From contig WBMZ01003304.1 of assembly GCA_013400975.1 (NCBI GenBank), forward strand, positions 238,718 through 302,717: DNA of 64,000 bases, read 5' to 3'. The position numbers were made by a program, and so were the translations under genes. The notes beneath the pieces were generated by a model. It was not told where the DNA came from and made no database searches. It saw only the letters and a list, made by a program, of their open reading frames with translations. Positions within the stretch are counted from its first letter, which is position 1. Each line of letters begins with the position of its first letter. The DNA is from Atrichornis clamosus (Eukaryota; Chordata; Aves; Passeriformes; Menuridae). Shown here piece after piece: positions 49,281 through 61,729 of this stretch.

Positions 49281-50719
49281 ACTCAAATAGTGCACCGTGA
49301 GGTAAAGTTAATGTTTTCTGGAAATGGAATTGGAGTCAGAAATGCCCTTTTTGGCCATCAGTATAAATACTGTTGTCATCCTGATCAGCAAGGAGAATTC
49401 AAAACCTTCTGCCCTTAAAAGGTGACTCTCTCTCATGTTTTAATTTATTCCCCACCAATATATCAAATAATTAAACAAAATCAAAGTTCTTGCCATGGAT
49501 TAAAAGTATATCCTGAAAGTATCTGCAGAAGACCTACTGCAACACAAAATATGAATGATACTGTTTCTCACCCTTTTGACTACGGTGCCTCTTCATTTCT
49601 TGTGTGCTTTTAATGCTTGGGGAAAGACAGGTCTGGCTGAGATCCTAGATTGCCATCTGATTTAGGGATGGGAAAACAATGACTCTTCCGGGCTGTCACA
49701 GAGACCATTTCATGTTTACCTCAGCTGTGCAGCTGCCATCTGTGTCTTATTTTGATTATCAGGGAGGTCAGCTGTCAAATGGAGTAGGAGGAGGCAACAG
49801 TTGCATAAGAAACTGGTCAGATATCATCTCCTGGAGAGAATTTAATATGTTCTCCAGACCAGAAAGCTCCAGTAATCCATCATAATTTCTATGGGTTTTA
49901 CCAGGCTCTGTATGCAGATTAAAAAACCCAAAAATCCAAACATCAAATTCATGTAAAATCACTCATCACACTTGCAGTCACAGTGTCAGGACCTTCTTTC
50001 AGAACTGGCGCAGTTTATTTTATGCTGTATTGATTTTTGACCTGTAGCCAGGGCTAAGTTGAAGGTTTCTCAGTCCAGGGGCAGTGAGAGTTCACTCAGA
50101 GGCGAGTGGTACCACTGGGATTGTGCCTGGAACACGTGAGTGGCTCATGGATGGTACAGGTGGACTTGGCCTGGTGGGGACAGCCAGCGATAAACTATGC
50201 AGGGAACATCTGGGAAACCACCTATTCTGCACAGCGTGGGACTGGAGCTGCTGTGTGGGGCAGAGTAGCTCCTCACAATGTGCACTGAAGTCCTGGTCGC
50301 TCTGTACACCTCAACACTTCTTTGGGGAAGTGCTTTTGTGCTCACCACCCTCCCTACCCACGCTGGTTTTCCTCAAGGAGAAGCTCAGCCCGGAAAGGAG
50401 ATGCAGCAAACCCTGGCAGAGCTGCCAGGCTGGGCAGTGCTGAGGAGGGAGCTGCGCTGGGTGCCTGTGCCACAGCACAGGTATAATTGTGCTTGTACAA
50501 ATTTACCTGTGCAGTGTCTGATAGCTTTATTTCATGAGAATAATGAGGGACATGGCCAGAAGGCCCAACCTGCTTTGAGGAGGGGGCTGCATGAGAAAAC
50601 CACAGAGGTCCTTCCCATTCACGATTTGGGTTCTATACCTGCTCTGCTGGGGAGGTTCAGAGGGTGGTGTCTGTTGTGGTAACACACTCATAGATCTGTG
50701 CACATCAACAGTGACCACA

Positions 50720-51030
50720 GGACCACAGAATCATGAAACATCCCATGTTGAGAGGGACTTAGAAAGTTCACCTGGTCCAAATTTTCATGGGAAAGGGATC
50801 TTAAATTATCTAGCACCCAATGCAATGCAATTGCATCTTGAAAACCTCCAGTGATGGGGACTCTACCACATCCCTGGGGAGGTTGTTCCAGTGATTGACA
50901 GTTTTCACTGTAAGAAATGTCTTTGTTATTTTGAGAAGAAACTTCTCCTGGTACAGCTTGTACCTGTTCTCCCTTGTCTTCTGCTGTGGCTCCTTGTGAA
51001 GAGTGTCTGTCCTCTTCGCAGCCACTTTAA
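50720..51030 (-). mobile_element. CR1 LINE fragment, antisense
   Basis: From left to right: 'accacagaatcatgaaacat', 'ttgagagggacttagaaag', 'tgatggggactctaccacat', 'ccctggggaggttgttccag', 'cttctcctggtacagcttgt' and 'gtacctgttctcccttgt'. This is the antisense 3' part of avian CR1, including the 'cagaatcatga' remnant of the terminal repeat at the left edge. Confidence 0.88.
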
Positions 51031-54000
51031 ATCAACAGTGTAATTCTCCCTAGGCTTCACCTGAAATTGTCAAAGCAGTCAGGAACAAGAACGAGCTAGC
51101 TGGGCAATGGACTCTCTTTATTTTTAAAAGTGTCTTGTGTAAATCTCAAAACCAGTATGAGGCGAAGGCATATGTCATTTCACAAATGGATAAAGTGAAG
51201 TGGTGCAACCCAGCAACGGTGCTGAGCAGCACTGCCACAGGCTAAGCACTGGTCCATAACCTCCTCTCAGGATGGCATGTGGCTTGGTAACTGTCCAGCT
51301 CCACCATCTGCAGAGACTGAAACTCAATTGCTGTTAACGAGAATGAAATTATGGCGATATTAGCATAATTAAAATGAGAAGAATCCTAGTTCGAGGATGA
51401 TTGATACCCGTGGAAAGCTTTGGATGGAGGCAGAAAAGGCAGGTCCAAGACTGTTGGCTCAGGCATTATTTACCTGCATGATTTCTCCAGGTATGGGAGG
51501 AAATGTCCTCCAAAAAAAAAAAGCAAAAAAGCTTAATGTGGCTAGTGACTGGTATTAAATAAATGATGCATGTTGGCAGAGCGATAGATGAGAATAGCGG
51601 AAAACACATTGTGAAAGGAACCAGAAGAATTGCTGTCATAAATCTCCCCAAACTATTCCAGTCTGAGAGAGGCTTAAAACTAAGCAGGTTACTAGGAGCA
51701 TAAGGGAGGGGGCTTTAGAAGAAACCCATGGCTCTGTAGGTTCATCGACACAAGTTTTGTCTGTGTGTCCACCCTCTTAGAAGAGGAGCAATGGATGGCC
51801 AGGGAAAGGAAAGGGTTGTGAAAGTGTGACATTGCCACTTGGGTTGTTTGTCTCTTGGGTTTTATTTTTTATTTGAGGCAGGTTAAAAGAGCTCCAGGTG
51901 TTCTCTCTAGAAAGAAAGAGATTAGAAGGCAACATTAATCAAGTTTACAACATATTCAAACAAGTAGATAAAGAGGAAAGAAAAAAAATACCCTGAAATG
52001 CTTTTGTAATGAATGCATATTTTAGCTGAAGAATTCACAGGGGTCGATATGTATATATGCAAAACTAGGGTTAGAAGACAAAGTGGAATTATTTTCGAAG
52101 CTCATAAATAATTTAACTGTTGGAAGAAAAATGCAGAAGTTTCTGTTGATCTTATGGCCAAAGAAATTACTTTAGGCCTGATAAAGCAAGGGGCTAAAGG
52201 TGTTTTCACACAGAAGAATGACAGAGCATAGCTGTTTGTCTATTACAACTTGTCACACCAATTGTGGATTTTATTGGGTAAAAGATGGACATGTTGGGAC
52301 AGGATATTTTGAGTCCTTTGACTCATTAAAATTGCAGTTTCTTGTTGACTTTTGTAAGGTGTTCACTGAAAACAGTTGTAAATGTTCCTATTAACTCCTT
52401 TTGCTGCAGAAAGAGGCCATTGCTGAACACTTTTGACAACCCCACTTGGAAAAACATGGGAGGAGCTTTACAAAGGACCAACCACTGGAAAAATCTGTGG
52501 AGCAGAGTGCCTCCTTCACTGGCATTTAAAATTACCATGAAAATTGTGCCACTGCAGAGTGATCAGGGCAGGTCATGTAAGAGCCTCATGATTATTTTGC
52601 ACGTGCAGTGGTGCATGCCACCATCACGCCCACTCAGTTCCCATACCAGCCACATTGTACAGTTCAGTCATGCAGTGAAATGGCTGAAGATCTCAAAGTC
52701 TCTGTTCCACATAATTTCTGTTCTTGCCATGTGATGCTGACCAATAACTGTTCCTCTGCCTTAAATTCCAGTTTCGTCCTGGACCAAACTGTTCTATATT
52801 TGTCCTTGAATTTACATGTCCAGAGAGTGGGAGAAGCTGCATTGACACCCCTTGAAGCCTGCTTTCTTTTGAACCTGTGGTCTCCTGGCCTTAACACACC
52901 TCAGCCCTGTTGGCTGGGAGTCGCTGCTGCTCAGCTCGGGGTGGAGGTGCTCAGAAACCCCAGCACTTCCCTCCTGCATGCAGTGCCTGACCACGTGGGC
53001 AGTCTCTGAGGCCGTTCCACATGGCGAGTACAAACCATGGCTAATCTGTTTTACTTCCCGCTTCACTTGGCTTCTCTCAGTTCCTGCCTCCCAGATGAGA
53101 TTGTCTGGTTTCCATCTGCACGGAAACTGTTTCCTAATTTAGCCAGGTGTGATGCGTGGCCGTGGCCACCCACCCGTCACCTGTGGGACACACGAGGCAG
53201 CTCCGCCTGCTCAAGCCCCGGAGCACCAGCCCCTGGGAAGTGACATCTCACGCATTTCCTGGGTCCCCAGCTAAAAGTGAAGTAAAAACACCAGCTGGGC
53301 TCACGAGCAGTGGTAGGGACCCCTCTGATCTAGGACCACTGAAGATGTCACATGACCTGGATAGAGACAAAGCGTTGTGCAGTCAGGCCGAATTGGTCCT
53401 GTCACCCCAGCAGCAGACTTCTGCCTGCTGTTCCTCACCGTTTGTGGTTTGTGGGGAGGGAATGCTCCTTCAAAGCTGATGCATGAAAACCCATCCTAAA
53501 ATTTGGCGTTTGGTTGTATCTGTCCCTCCATGGAAGGAAAAACTCCCCCGTCTCCAATTAAACTGGATTTGGAACTGTAAGTCTTTCAGGCAAATGTGTT
53601 GCTTTATGTGGCTTTACTTCTAGAAAAATAAAACTCCTTAAATGCCCAGTATTTCACTCAAACTCAGCTCCCTTCCAGCACTGCAAAAGCTTGGTAGTCA
53701 AGGAGGGAAAATGTTTACTTAGTAAAGCTTCAAGATCAGGCTTTTGGGCTGGAAGCTGAGAGGTGTAAATAAGCCAGATATAGGACAACTCCTGCTTAAA
53801 CTACAGTTTAATCTGCAGAGCCAGGTAGTTCTCTAGCTCATTATCCAGCTTGGGCTTGGGTTGCTCTGTACAACTCTGTCATCAAGGGAGTAGCTTTGGC
53901 TGAGTGGGATGCTCAGGCTGGGCAGAGGAGTCTTTTAACTGGTCCCACACATAGGACTTGCCTGGTCTCCTCAGGCTTCTGTGTGTCTCAGCCTAAACCT

Positions 54001-55690
54001 CATGTTTCTTCTCTTATCCTGAACTTGGCTGCTTGCTGCTTATCAGCTATCAAAGTTATGTACAGAGATTCAGACGCTCTTGTTCTTTGGCATTTGGGCT
54101 CTGGAACACAAATGCAGGTGTTCTGGATAGCTGTCCCTTGGGGTTAGAAGAGTTGGGTCTGGAGGGGCAAGTGTTTCTCTTCTGTCTCCTGGTTGCCAGC
54201 CCTGAAACCAGACAGGGCTACTCCCCAGAGCCGACTCTACTGCACGTGTGTGAAATGTGGTGCAAAATGTGGTTTGATGGCTATTGTGAGAAATTTGTGT
54301 GGCCTGGCATGCTCTGGGGTTGCTACAGGAAGCAGCAGTAGCAGAACAGACTGAGTGGAAGGAGTTAAAACAAGGGTAAGTTGGGCTGACACTACTCATC
54401 TGTGCTTATGTGCCACTGTAACAGTGGCTGAGAGCTTCTATTGGCTTTGCTTAAAAAAGACATTGCTAATGTCTAATGCTTGATGACAGATGGTTCACCA
54501 ATGCTGCTAGGCCCATTGTCTCACTTAATAGCCCTTTGTTCTAGCTGAAAGAAGGTAATCTTTTCTTGTAGGAGTTGGTAGGAGGATCTGTGTACAATAT
54601 GCCTTCTGACAACTGTTCCAGTTTGGGAGCCTGTTCCGTAGCTCACTGAAGCGGAATCATCTCTCTTACCCTCTGTAGGAGGGACTCACAAAGGAGGCAT
54701 TACAGTCATGATGTCTAATTTGTGGGTGTTTTGCTATCTGGTAGGACTCACCACACTGAATCAGGCAATTGCATTCTCTGTGCTGTGTGTGGAACAAAAT
54801 AAAATACGTGATCTGATCTGCCTCAAAGGGTGAGGGGAGGTTTAGGGCCTCTCCCTCTCCGGGGAGGAGAGGCACTCTTTTTTGGGATGTCATGCTGTGG
54901 CTCCCCACTGGGAAGAGTTAACCCACCCACTCACCAGCTGACTGCATGTTTGTATCTCTTATTTTTGAGAGCTGAAAGCAATAGCTGCAACCCAGCAGTG
55001 CTTACACCCCAAGAGAACACCACGAGGAGCAGACTAAGGTGCACCAAGGTGAGAGTCAGTGTCCTGTGCAATGCATGTCATATTCATGGGAGCAGTGTCA
55101 GGAGCCTGGGTCTCCTAGGAGAGGTTATGGAGTCACTAGCTCCCCGATTCCATTTCTATTTCCATGTTTTTAAACAGGACAAGGCAGATCAATGAGAGGA
55201 GTTGTGAATCCTGCCCTGGACTGACCTACCATTGTATGGCAATGACCCCATCGGGGTAGTTTTCTGTGTCATAGGAGTCTCAGTGTCAAATCACAGCTTC
55301 CATCTGGACAGGAGAAGAATCTGAGCTTGCTCTTCTTGTCTCTCATGTGAATTCACTGCACCCTGCAAGGCTGCTGCTTACAGGAGGGGTGGGGATGTTT
55401 ATCTGTGTGTGTGCAAGGAACCACCTTCCTCAGTCTGTGCTTGCTTGAGGTAGCATAGACCTCCATACCGAGTTCAGAACTTACCAGATCATGAGCCAGA
55501 ACGCAGGATGGCTCAAGAATGCCATGGTGAGAGGATGTTTGCTTCCAAGGTGTTTCTCCCCACCAGAATTTTTTGTGTGTTTACCAGTAAAGTCATAACA
55601 CAGGTCCTCAGTAGCAATGTGGCGAAAGTTTCAGCTTGTGTGGACACTAACAAAATCTTGTACAATGGTGAGGGCAAGGGTGCAAAGGGA
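51031..55690. other. Unassigned sequence
   Basis: No gene or RNA is supported. An exact 10-base palindrome TGCACGTGCA, containing an E-box CACGTG, lies at 52598-52607. An acceptor-like 'ccttttgctgcag' near 52411 precedes an open stretch in the 130-codon frame 52342-52734, but no donor or domain supports an exon. Part of 52500-52560 faintly recalls CR1. Confidence 0.5.
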
Positions 55691-55804
55691 TGAGGTTCTG
55701 GGCAACCTGATCCAGCTGGAGGTGTCCCTGCTCACTGCAGGGGGGATTGGACTAGATGACTTTTAAAGGTTCCTTCCAACACAAACAATTCCATGGTTCT
55801 ATGA
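55691..55804 (+). mobile_element. CR1 LINE 3' end, relatively young
   Basis: 'gttctgggcaacctgatcca', 'gctggaggtgtccctgctca', 'gggattggactagatgactt' and 'aaaggttccttccaaca', ending in 'attccatggttctatga', which is the short terminal repeat of avian CR1. It is the best preserved 3' tip in the window and strongly 5' truncated. Confidence 0.92.
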
Positions 55805-58800
55805 GGCACCAGAGTGATCTCATACCCTTAATAAATGGACAACAAGGGCTCTGATTTGGAACCATCTGAGTGTTTTTTGGGGATATGTTTACTCTAATGT
55901 GTGTACTGTAGTGAGAGGGAATCTGTGGGATTGAAACTTTTTTAAAGAACTGATTTCCCCAACAAGTAGGACAGCAAGCCTTTTTCAACAGCTGGCTGCC
56001 TTAAGGTTGCAGCCTATTCCCATTTCATTGGCTCTGGAGTGGCAGGACAATTCAGGCCACTTCCAATGAGGTTTGCTAAGGGACATTACTAAGGAAGAGC
56101 ATCAGCAGCTTCCTTCTCCAAAGGTGCAGAGCACAAGCTTGCACAAACTGCTCGGACAGCATCGACACGTTGTACCAAAGCACCTGGTGATGTGTTTCCC
56201 CATCTCGAGTGATGTGTGAGTTATTCCTGGGACCACAAACACCTCGCATGGTTCTAGGCCTGTGGGACAATCGCTGCCTCCAGGTCATATTTGGAACTGG
56301 GAGAAATGTGTTGTTGGAGACAGGAATATTGAAGGTGGAAAAGCCTTCACCTTGCTTTGCAAGGACATTTCCAAATGTTATTTCAATGTTTGTTACACAA
56401 AGTGAAAACAGGCAGAGCTCTGTAGCCTTGTTTAAAGTCCGTATCATCTTTTACCAAAATAAATTTTGTAATGAACTTCTGCCTGCAATGGGGATGGGAT
56501 GGGGGCGGGAAGAGCAATTGTTTCATCTTGTGTGTGCAAAGGGAGAGTGGCTCAGTGGCCAAGAAATGCTGGTATAGAAAGGTGACTCCAGGAAGGGATG
56601 TACTGTTTTTAGGAGACACAAAAGTGTGGCTGTTGGTTGAGGTGTCTCCATGGGGACTCCACAAAGAATGACAGCAAACCATGCCCTGTTCTTGTACCAA
56701 AGGTTGCCTTCAACTACTCATGGGGATGGGATTGTAGTTTACTGTAATGACAGTGGTACCAAGGAGCACATTGGTGAAGGATGAATGTTTTGACCTTTAC
56801 AAAACCCTTTAGTTTCATGTGATTTAACAGCTACAAATTAGAGACAGGAGCCAACATCAAACATCCAGTGGCTTTTGTACTTCTGTAATACAGTGTTCTG
56901 TGTACTGGTGCAGACATGCAGTTACAGGCTTGGTGTCTCTCTTCATTTTCATTGCTTCAGACTGCGGTCTTTCTTTTGATAATTGCCTGCCCCAGCAACA
57001 CCATCCCATGCTGAAACGGGCTTGTGCTGTCATTTGTTTTGCTTTACAGCACTTGCAGTGTAAATGGATTAACCTCTTTTTGAGAGAAGCATGGATTCTC
57101 TGTAAGGCAAGCACTTTAATCAGGGCTGGTATATCTGTACAGCCCAGAGGAGGGTGTTTTAACCAGCCATAAGACCATGTCTACATTTGTGCTTCAGCTC
57201 AGTCTCTTCTAAGCTGTGTCTCCACCACAGCCAGAGGGCTGAGCATGGTACCCATCACTTGGTTTAGGCAGCAGCGTGGTCTCAGCAGTGCTCTGTTCCC
57301 CAGCACACCCCTGTAAATGAACTTCCAGGGTAAATGAGCCTCCAGTGGGCTGACAGCCTTCTGGGGCCTCCCCGTTAACTGGGGGCTTACCCTGGATATT
57401 TGACCACTCTTCAAGATTGCAGTGTAATGCTTGGACATGTTCTGGGAGAAAGGCCAGGACCAGGCATGGCCCCTTCTGTGTCACTCGTTGTTCCTACTGG
57501 TCCTCATATCTGGATTCCCGAATCCAGTAACCCCAAAGGTGTCTCTGTAAAGTCAAACATTTTTGGGGAATGAAGCAGCTTTAATAGTGTTTTCTGGTCT
57601 CCCCTAGGGAGCTTATGGAGGATATTTTATGTGCTGTGTATTGCAGGGTACCTGCAACAAGACTCTGAAATCTTGTCTCACAATCATCAGTCAACAGCCC
57701 CCAGCTGTATCTCATTGGCCAGAAGTGTTCCCAGCTGGATGCCCCAGGGGTGCAGCCCATCCTGCTTGGATGGTATGGATGTGTTCTTACAGATACATCA
57801 GGATGTGACTCACACTGCAGAGACACAGTCTCTACCTTAAGGGGGGTAGGGAAGAGCTCTGGGGAGTTTGAATGTCACAAGGGAGGGTGGGGAAGGAGTT
57901 CTGAGAAGTGGGGAGAGAATCAGACAACACTTTTTAGTTCTCCCTTTGCTATGCCACTTTGGGAAATTAAGTCTTCCCTGTTTGTTGTGGGATTTTCCTC
58001 CTTCAAGTAGTGATCTTCACCAGCCCTCCCCCACCCTTAGTTCTCAACTTGGCCCAGGTCAGAGGTTGTGTCTCTGTTTGTTCATCCCTGCGGCTCAGGA
58101 CAGGATGCTGAATAGCCTTTGGCACAGAAACCTCTTCTTACTGGAGGCCTAGTTCTCATTTTCTCTCCCAGTGATGTCAGAGAGCAGTTCCCACAATTTT
58201 AGCCTACTCAGTCCTTTGCAGAGCATCTTCTCTGTTGAAAAGCAGGAATGGGGTTGGTGTATGAGCTCTTCTGTATTTGCCTTTACATTTGGATGAAAAG
58301 CAAATACTGACCATGCTTCCTCCTTGTAATCATCTGATTTATATTTCATTTATTTCTGCTGCCCTGAACAGATAGATATAAGTAACTCATAGTATTAATA
58401 ATAGGAATTTCTACTAATAGAGCTCCTTCCATCTGTGGAGTTCAAATTAGGGACAAGCATATTAGTCCCATTTAGAGGTGGATTCAGCTGGTGCAACTTG
58501 TCCAAATGCAGATGTGGCTGCAAGAATCATGGAGAAAATGCAAAGTCTCCTGGTCTCAGCCCCAGCCTCAGCTCAGCTGATCTGGTGCAGCCATTTCAGG
58601 GGGAAGAAAAAAAAAAACGTTCAAAAGACAAGATGTGAAGGATGCTCAGGAAGAAATTGAGCCTCACCTCTGGAGACTGCTGAATTTCACAGGGTTTTCC
58701 CAAAGCAGCAAAAGGAGCAATGTCCCGAGCTTTGGCCTCTATACTTATCAGCATGAAAAAACCATGAGTGTGAAATCAAACAACAGGCTTCAAATGGGAG

Positions 58801-59051
58801 CTACAATGACTCTAATTTGTATGTACCATTATTTGATCTTCTAACCTACTAGGTTTAAGGTAAACCACACTGGAATATCAAGCAGACATTAAATGAAACA
58901 GTGTCATTAATTCAATCCAATGAGATACGTTTTATATAACAAAGGGATTTGTTCTGATACTCAAACAATGTATATTAATGAAAGAGTCGAAATAGATTCA
59001 TTTTGTTCTCAAAGCAAACACATTAAGGAAAGCCATCAAGAAGTAAAGAAC
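55805..59051. other. Unassigned sequence, possible downstream flank of a minus-strand gene
   Basis: Mixed composition with short chance frames and no recognised repeat family. If the region to the right is a 3' UTR read leftwards, this would be sequence downstream of its end. A G-rich purine stretch lies at 57840-57905. AT content rises from about 58.3 kb. Confidence 0.45.
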
Positions 59052-59059
59052 CCAGCTTA

Positions 59060-59092
59060 TTTTTTTTTTTTTTTTTTAAACTGTGCTTTATT
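59060..59092 (-). terminator. Candidate polyadenylation signal beside an A18 run
   Basis: On the minus strand AATAAA (59092-59087) is followed after nine bases by 18 A (59077-59060). This could be the end of a minus-strand transcript, or the remnant of a reverse-transcribed tail. An 8-bp inverted repeat (CCAGCTTA at 59052-59059, TAAGCTGG at 59099-59106) encloses it. The distance from signal to A run is at the short end of normal. Other minus-strand AATAAA hexamers exist to the right (near 59745, 59855, 60160, 60567, 62207), so this need not be the used site. Confidence 0.3.
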
Positions 59093-59332
59093 TAGGGCTA
59101 AGCTGGAAAGCGTCATTCAATAATTACAGAAGATTACAAGGAGTTTTAGGGAATTGAGAGTGAAAGAGCAGTTGTATGGAACTGCAGCTGCGTTACACAT
59201 CTGTACTTCCTAGCTGTGGGCTCAGTTTGCTTCAGTCCTTACTCTAGCAAAATGCTCGTTATATCCCCATGAGAGTTTTGGAAGAGTAAGGACTGCACGG
59301 TTAGGCCCAGTAAATAACCAAAATTAACATTC

Positions 59333-59370
59333 AAAAAAAAAAAAAAAAGAAAAGGAAAAAGGAAAAAGAA
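59333..59370 (+). repeat. A-rich polypurine tract
   Basis: A16 followed by GAAAAGG-type repeats, all purine. Read on the minus strand it is a U/C-rich tract. Confidence 0.8.
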
Positions 59371-59891
59371 CAAAGAAAAAAAGTTCAAGATCAAGATAAA
59401 AAATACTAAGAAAAACAAACAAGCATAAAACAAAAACAAGAATTAAACCAAATAAATAATCAAAAACAATTATCACACTGCTCAATCAATGCAAACAAGT
59501 GTGAGAATGATGTAAATCAAGTTTTAAGACTGTGAAAATAAATTATAATAAATATGATATACTTTAAAATATATGTGTTCTTAAATAATTCATTGTTTTT
59601 TCTGAGTCAGATTTTTTAAAGCAATGTCTTATTTTTAACTGCTCTAAAGTCATTTACCAAAGATAAATATCGTGCTTTCATTAAATAGTTTTCCTTGTTT
59701 TTTCTCTATCATTACAATTAAAAGTCCTACAAAATATGCAAATTTATTTACAGAAAACAGAGCCAGCATCTTTTTTTTTTTTAAACATCCCCCTGTTTTT
59801 CAAAATTCCTTGTAAACAGTTTCAGAAATTCTTCAAAGAGATTGTTTCTTTAGTTTATTTTTATGGTTTTTTTTTTTAAAGGTTTTTTAGT

Positions 59892-59898
<7 letters not shown>

Positions 59899-59922
<24 letters not shown>

Positions 59923-59941
59923 NNTTTTTTTTTTTTTTTTT
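59899..59941 (+). repeat. Long T run with two-N assembly gap
   Basis: A T homopolymer of about 40 bases is interrupted by NN at 59923-59924. The two N bases are most likely a placeholder for a run whose true length could not be resolved, so local coordinates to its right may be off. Confidence 0.9.
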
Positions 59942-61288
59942 AAGATTAAGGTACTAGGCTAATCCCTTGCCCTGAAGGTTTCTAGAGCAAATATGGAAGC
60001 TACTGAAGCATAGGATGATGGGAATTTTGCGGACAGCAGATCATGAAGACATGAAGCGTTTAGCTGTGTTTTGTTGTTCAAGTTAGAACTAACGTCTGAT
60101 AAAAAGACAGCTGTTTTTTTTTCCCATTTGCATTGTCTACAGAATTGAGTCTTGTCTTGTTTATTTTTTAATAGCTGGAATGCTTGCAGTTAAAAAAGCT
60201 GCCAAAATAGCCATTTTTCTCCTTTTTCTCCTCGATAAATAACAGCATCCAACAGCAATTGGCAGAGAGTAGGAATTTATGCTCAATCTAAACTCTACAA
60301 AAATTACAGTTCTACAACATCTTTGTTTTTAGCATTAACGCTAACTTCTATGTAGTATTTTTTTTTTGCTTTTTTGTTTTTTTTTATTTTTATGTTGTCT
60401 AATTTTTTCTATTATATAGGTATTTTAAACTTTCTTTTTTTAAATTCTGTACAACTATTAGGATTTTAAATGGGGAGAGTTAGAAGCATTTACAAACCTT
60501 TTTGTTTTCCATTTAATATCAACCATCTTTCCTTTCTCTTTTCTATGCCTTTTTATGTACTTAGTTATGTATTTATTTATTTAGTTTTTTTTTTGCTTTT
60601 CATAGATATCCATCTTACCTGCCTTTAACAACGCAATCCTTGCGTATTATACAGAAAACCATATGAAAGCTTCATAGACTCTAATTAATGTATAACCAAA
60701 GAACCTCCCAAAGTATCAAAGAACTATTATCTTGCCGTTTTAAAAGCATTTAAGCATTTTTTTTGTGGTTTTTTTTTTTTTAATTTTTACATATTTCATA
60801 TAATCGCTCTCAAAAACTGTTTTAGGAACAGCTCAGAGAAAAGGAAAGAACTTCCATATTTTACATACAGCTACAAGTCTGCGGTAAAAAGTTTTGTCCT
60901 TTGGTCCCTATATAGCTAAGGAATGACAGATAAAGATGCTCAGTGACTGTTACCATGGGTCTCGCATGGTAACCGCATCCTTGGTGGCAAACAGGCACTC
61001 CTTTGCCAGAATCCAGGTTTGCATCTCCTGTTTGAAGAAAAGCCGCTGTGGTGATATCAGTGTCTCTTCAGAAATCCCGGTTGATCTTCCTCCTGTTCTG
61101 ATTTTACTTATGTGTTTGTTTGTTTTCAAGCGCATGTCCTTCGAAGTCAGCAGATGTGATACTTTTCTTGAAGAAATGTTACAGTCTAAACAATCAAAGA
61201 GAGAATAGGTCTGAAGTCTTCAGCTTGACTGATATTTGCTGATATGTCAAAGGTGTAATCCAACAGTTCACGGTTTTGTTTTTTTTTT

Positions 61289-61316
61289 TAATATATATAT
61301 ACTTTTTTTTTTTTTC
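61289..61316 (+). repeat. (TA)n plus T-run low-complexity block
   Basis: A short AT dinucleotide run followed by an ACT(T)n tract, directly beside another T run (61276-61288). It is low complexity with no other signal. Confidence 0.75.
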
Positions 61317-61381
61317 TAAATGTGGCCCATTCAGCTGCTGCCCTAAAAAATGAAGAAGATCATTGCAAATTAAATCAAAAA

Positions 61382-61412
61382 GGGGAGGGGGAAGTAGGGA
61401 AGGTGTGGGGGG
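61382..61412 (+). other. G-quadruplex motif, C-rich on the putative transcript
   Basis: G-runs of 4, 5, 3 and 6 bases separated by loops of 1, 5 and 7 bases meet the canonical rule. It lies on the strand opposite the proposed transcript, so the transcript would carry a C-rich tract here and the quadruplex would be a DNA feature. Confidence 0.65.
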
Positions 61413-61481
61413 AATATTTGAGACAGGGGGGGAAAAAAGACCTAAAAATGAAAATGAAATTAAAATCAAGCCTGTTCTTTT

Positions 61482-61656
61482 GGGCCCAATCCTGCACCTG
61501 TTGAAAGTAATTGGTGTTTTCTTCTCCCTTCAATTGGGACAGGATGGGGCTTCTGCTTTAGTGTTTTGCTTTTGAAGGCCTTGGCTCTGATTCTGCTCCC
61601 ACTTAACATCAACAGAAAGATTCCCCTTGACTTCAGTGGGAACCGGATCAAACCCA
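61482..61656. repeat. Two tandem fold-back elements
   Basis: The first element spans 61482-61550: 'gggcccaatcctgcacctg' at the left against 'ttgggacaggatggggc' at the right, as inverted arms. The second spans 61584-61656: 'ctctgattctgctcccactt' against 'cttcagtgggaaccggatca'. Both share the layout arm, short spacer, inverted arm of about 70 bases, and their arms resemble each other ('atcctgctccca ... gaagtcaa' type). I have met similar arms in other amniote genomes but cannot name the family with certainty. They may be non-autonomous DNA-transposon or SINE-derived remnants. Confidence 0.6.
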
Positions 61657-61711
61657 AAGCAAGCAAGGTAGTCACGATCATGATAAAGAAAAACAAAATT
61701 GTTCTTATTAG

Positions 61712-61729
61712 TAATAATAATAATAATAA
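61712..61729. repeat. (TAA)n microsatellite
   Basis: Six perfect TAA units. Confidence 0.85.

Larger units (their letters stand above)
46366..50719. other. Unassigned, with small CpG cluster at 49.2 kb
   Basis: No gene is supported. The stretch includes a (TTG)n microsatellite (48364-48380), a T15 run directly followed by CAG at 48886-48903 that resembles a splice acceptor but leads to no convincing exon, and the CpG-dense cluster at 49221-49280. GC-richer text at 46.7-47.2 kb gives overlapping chance frames. Confidence 0.5.
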
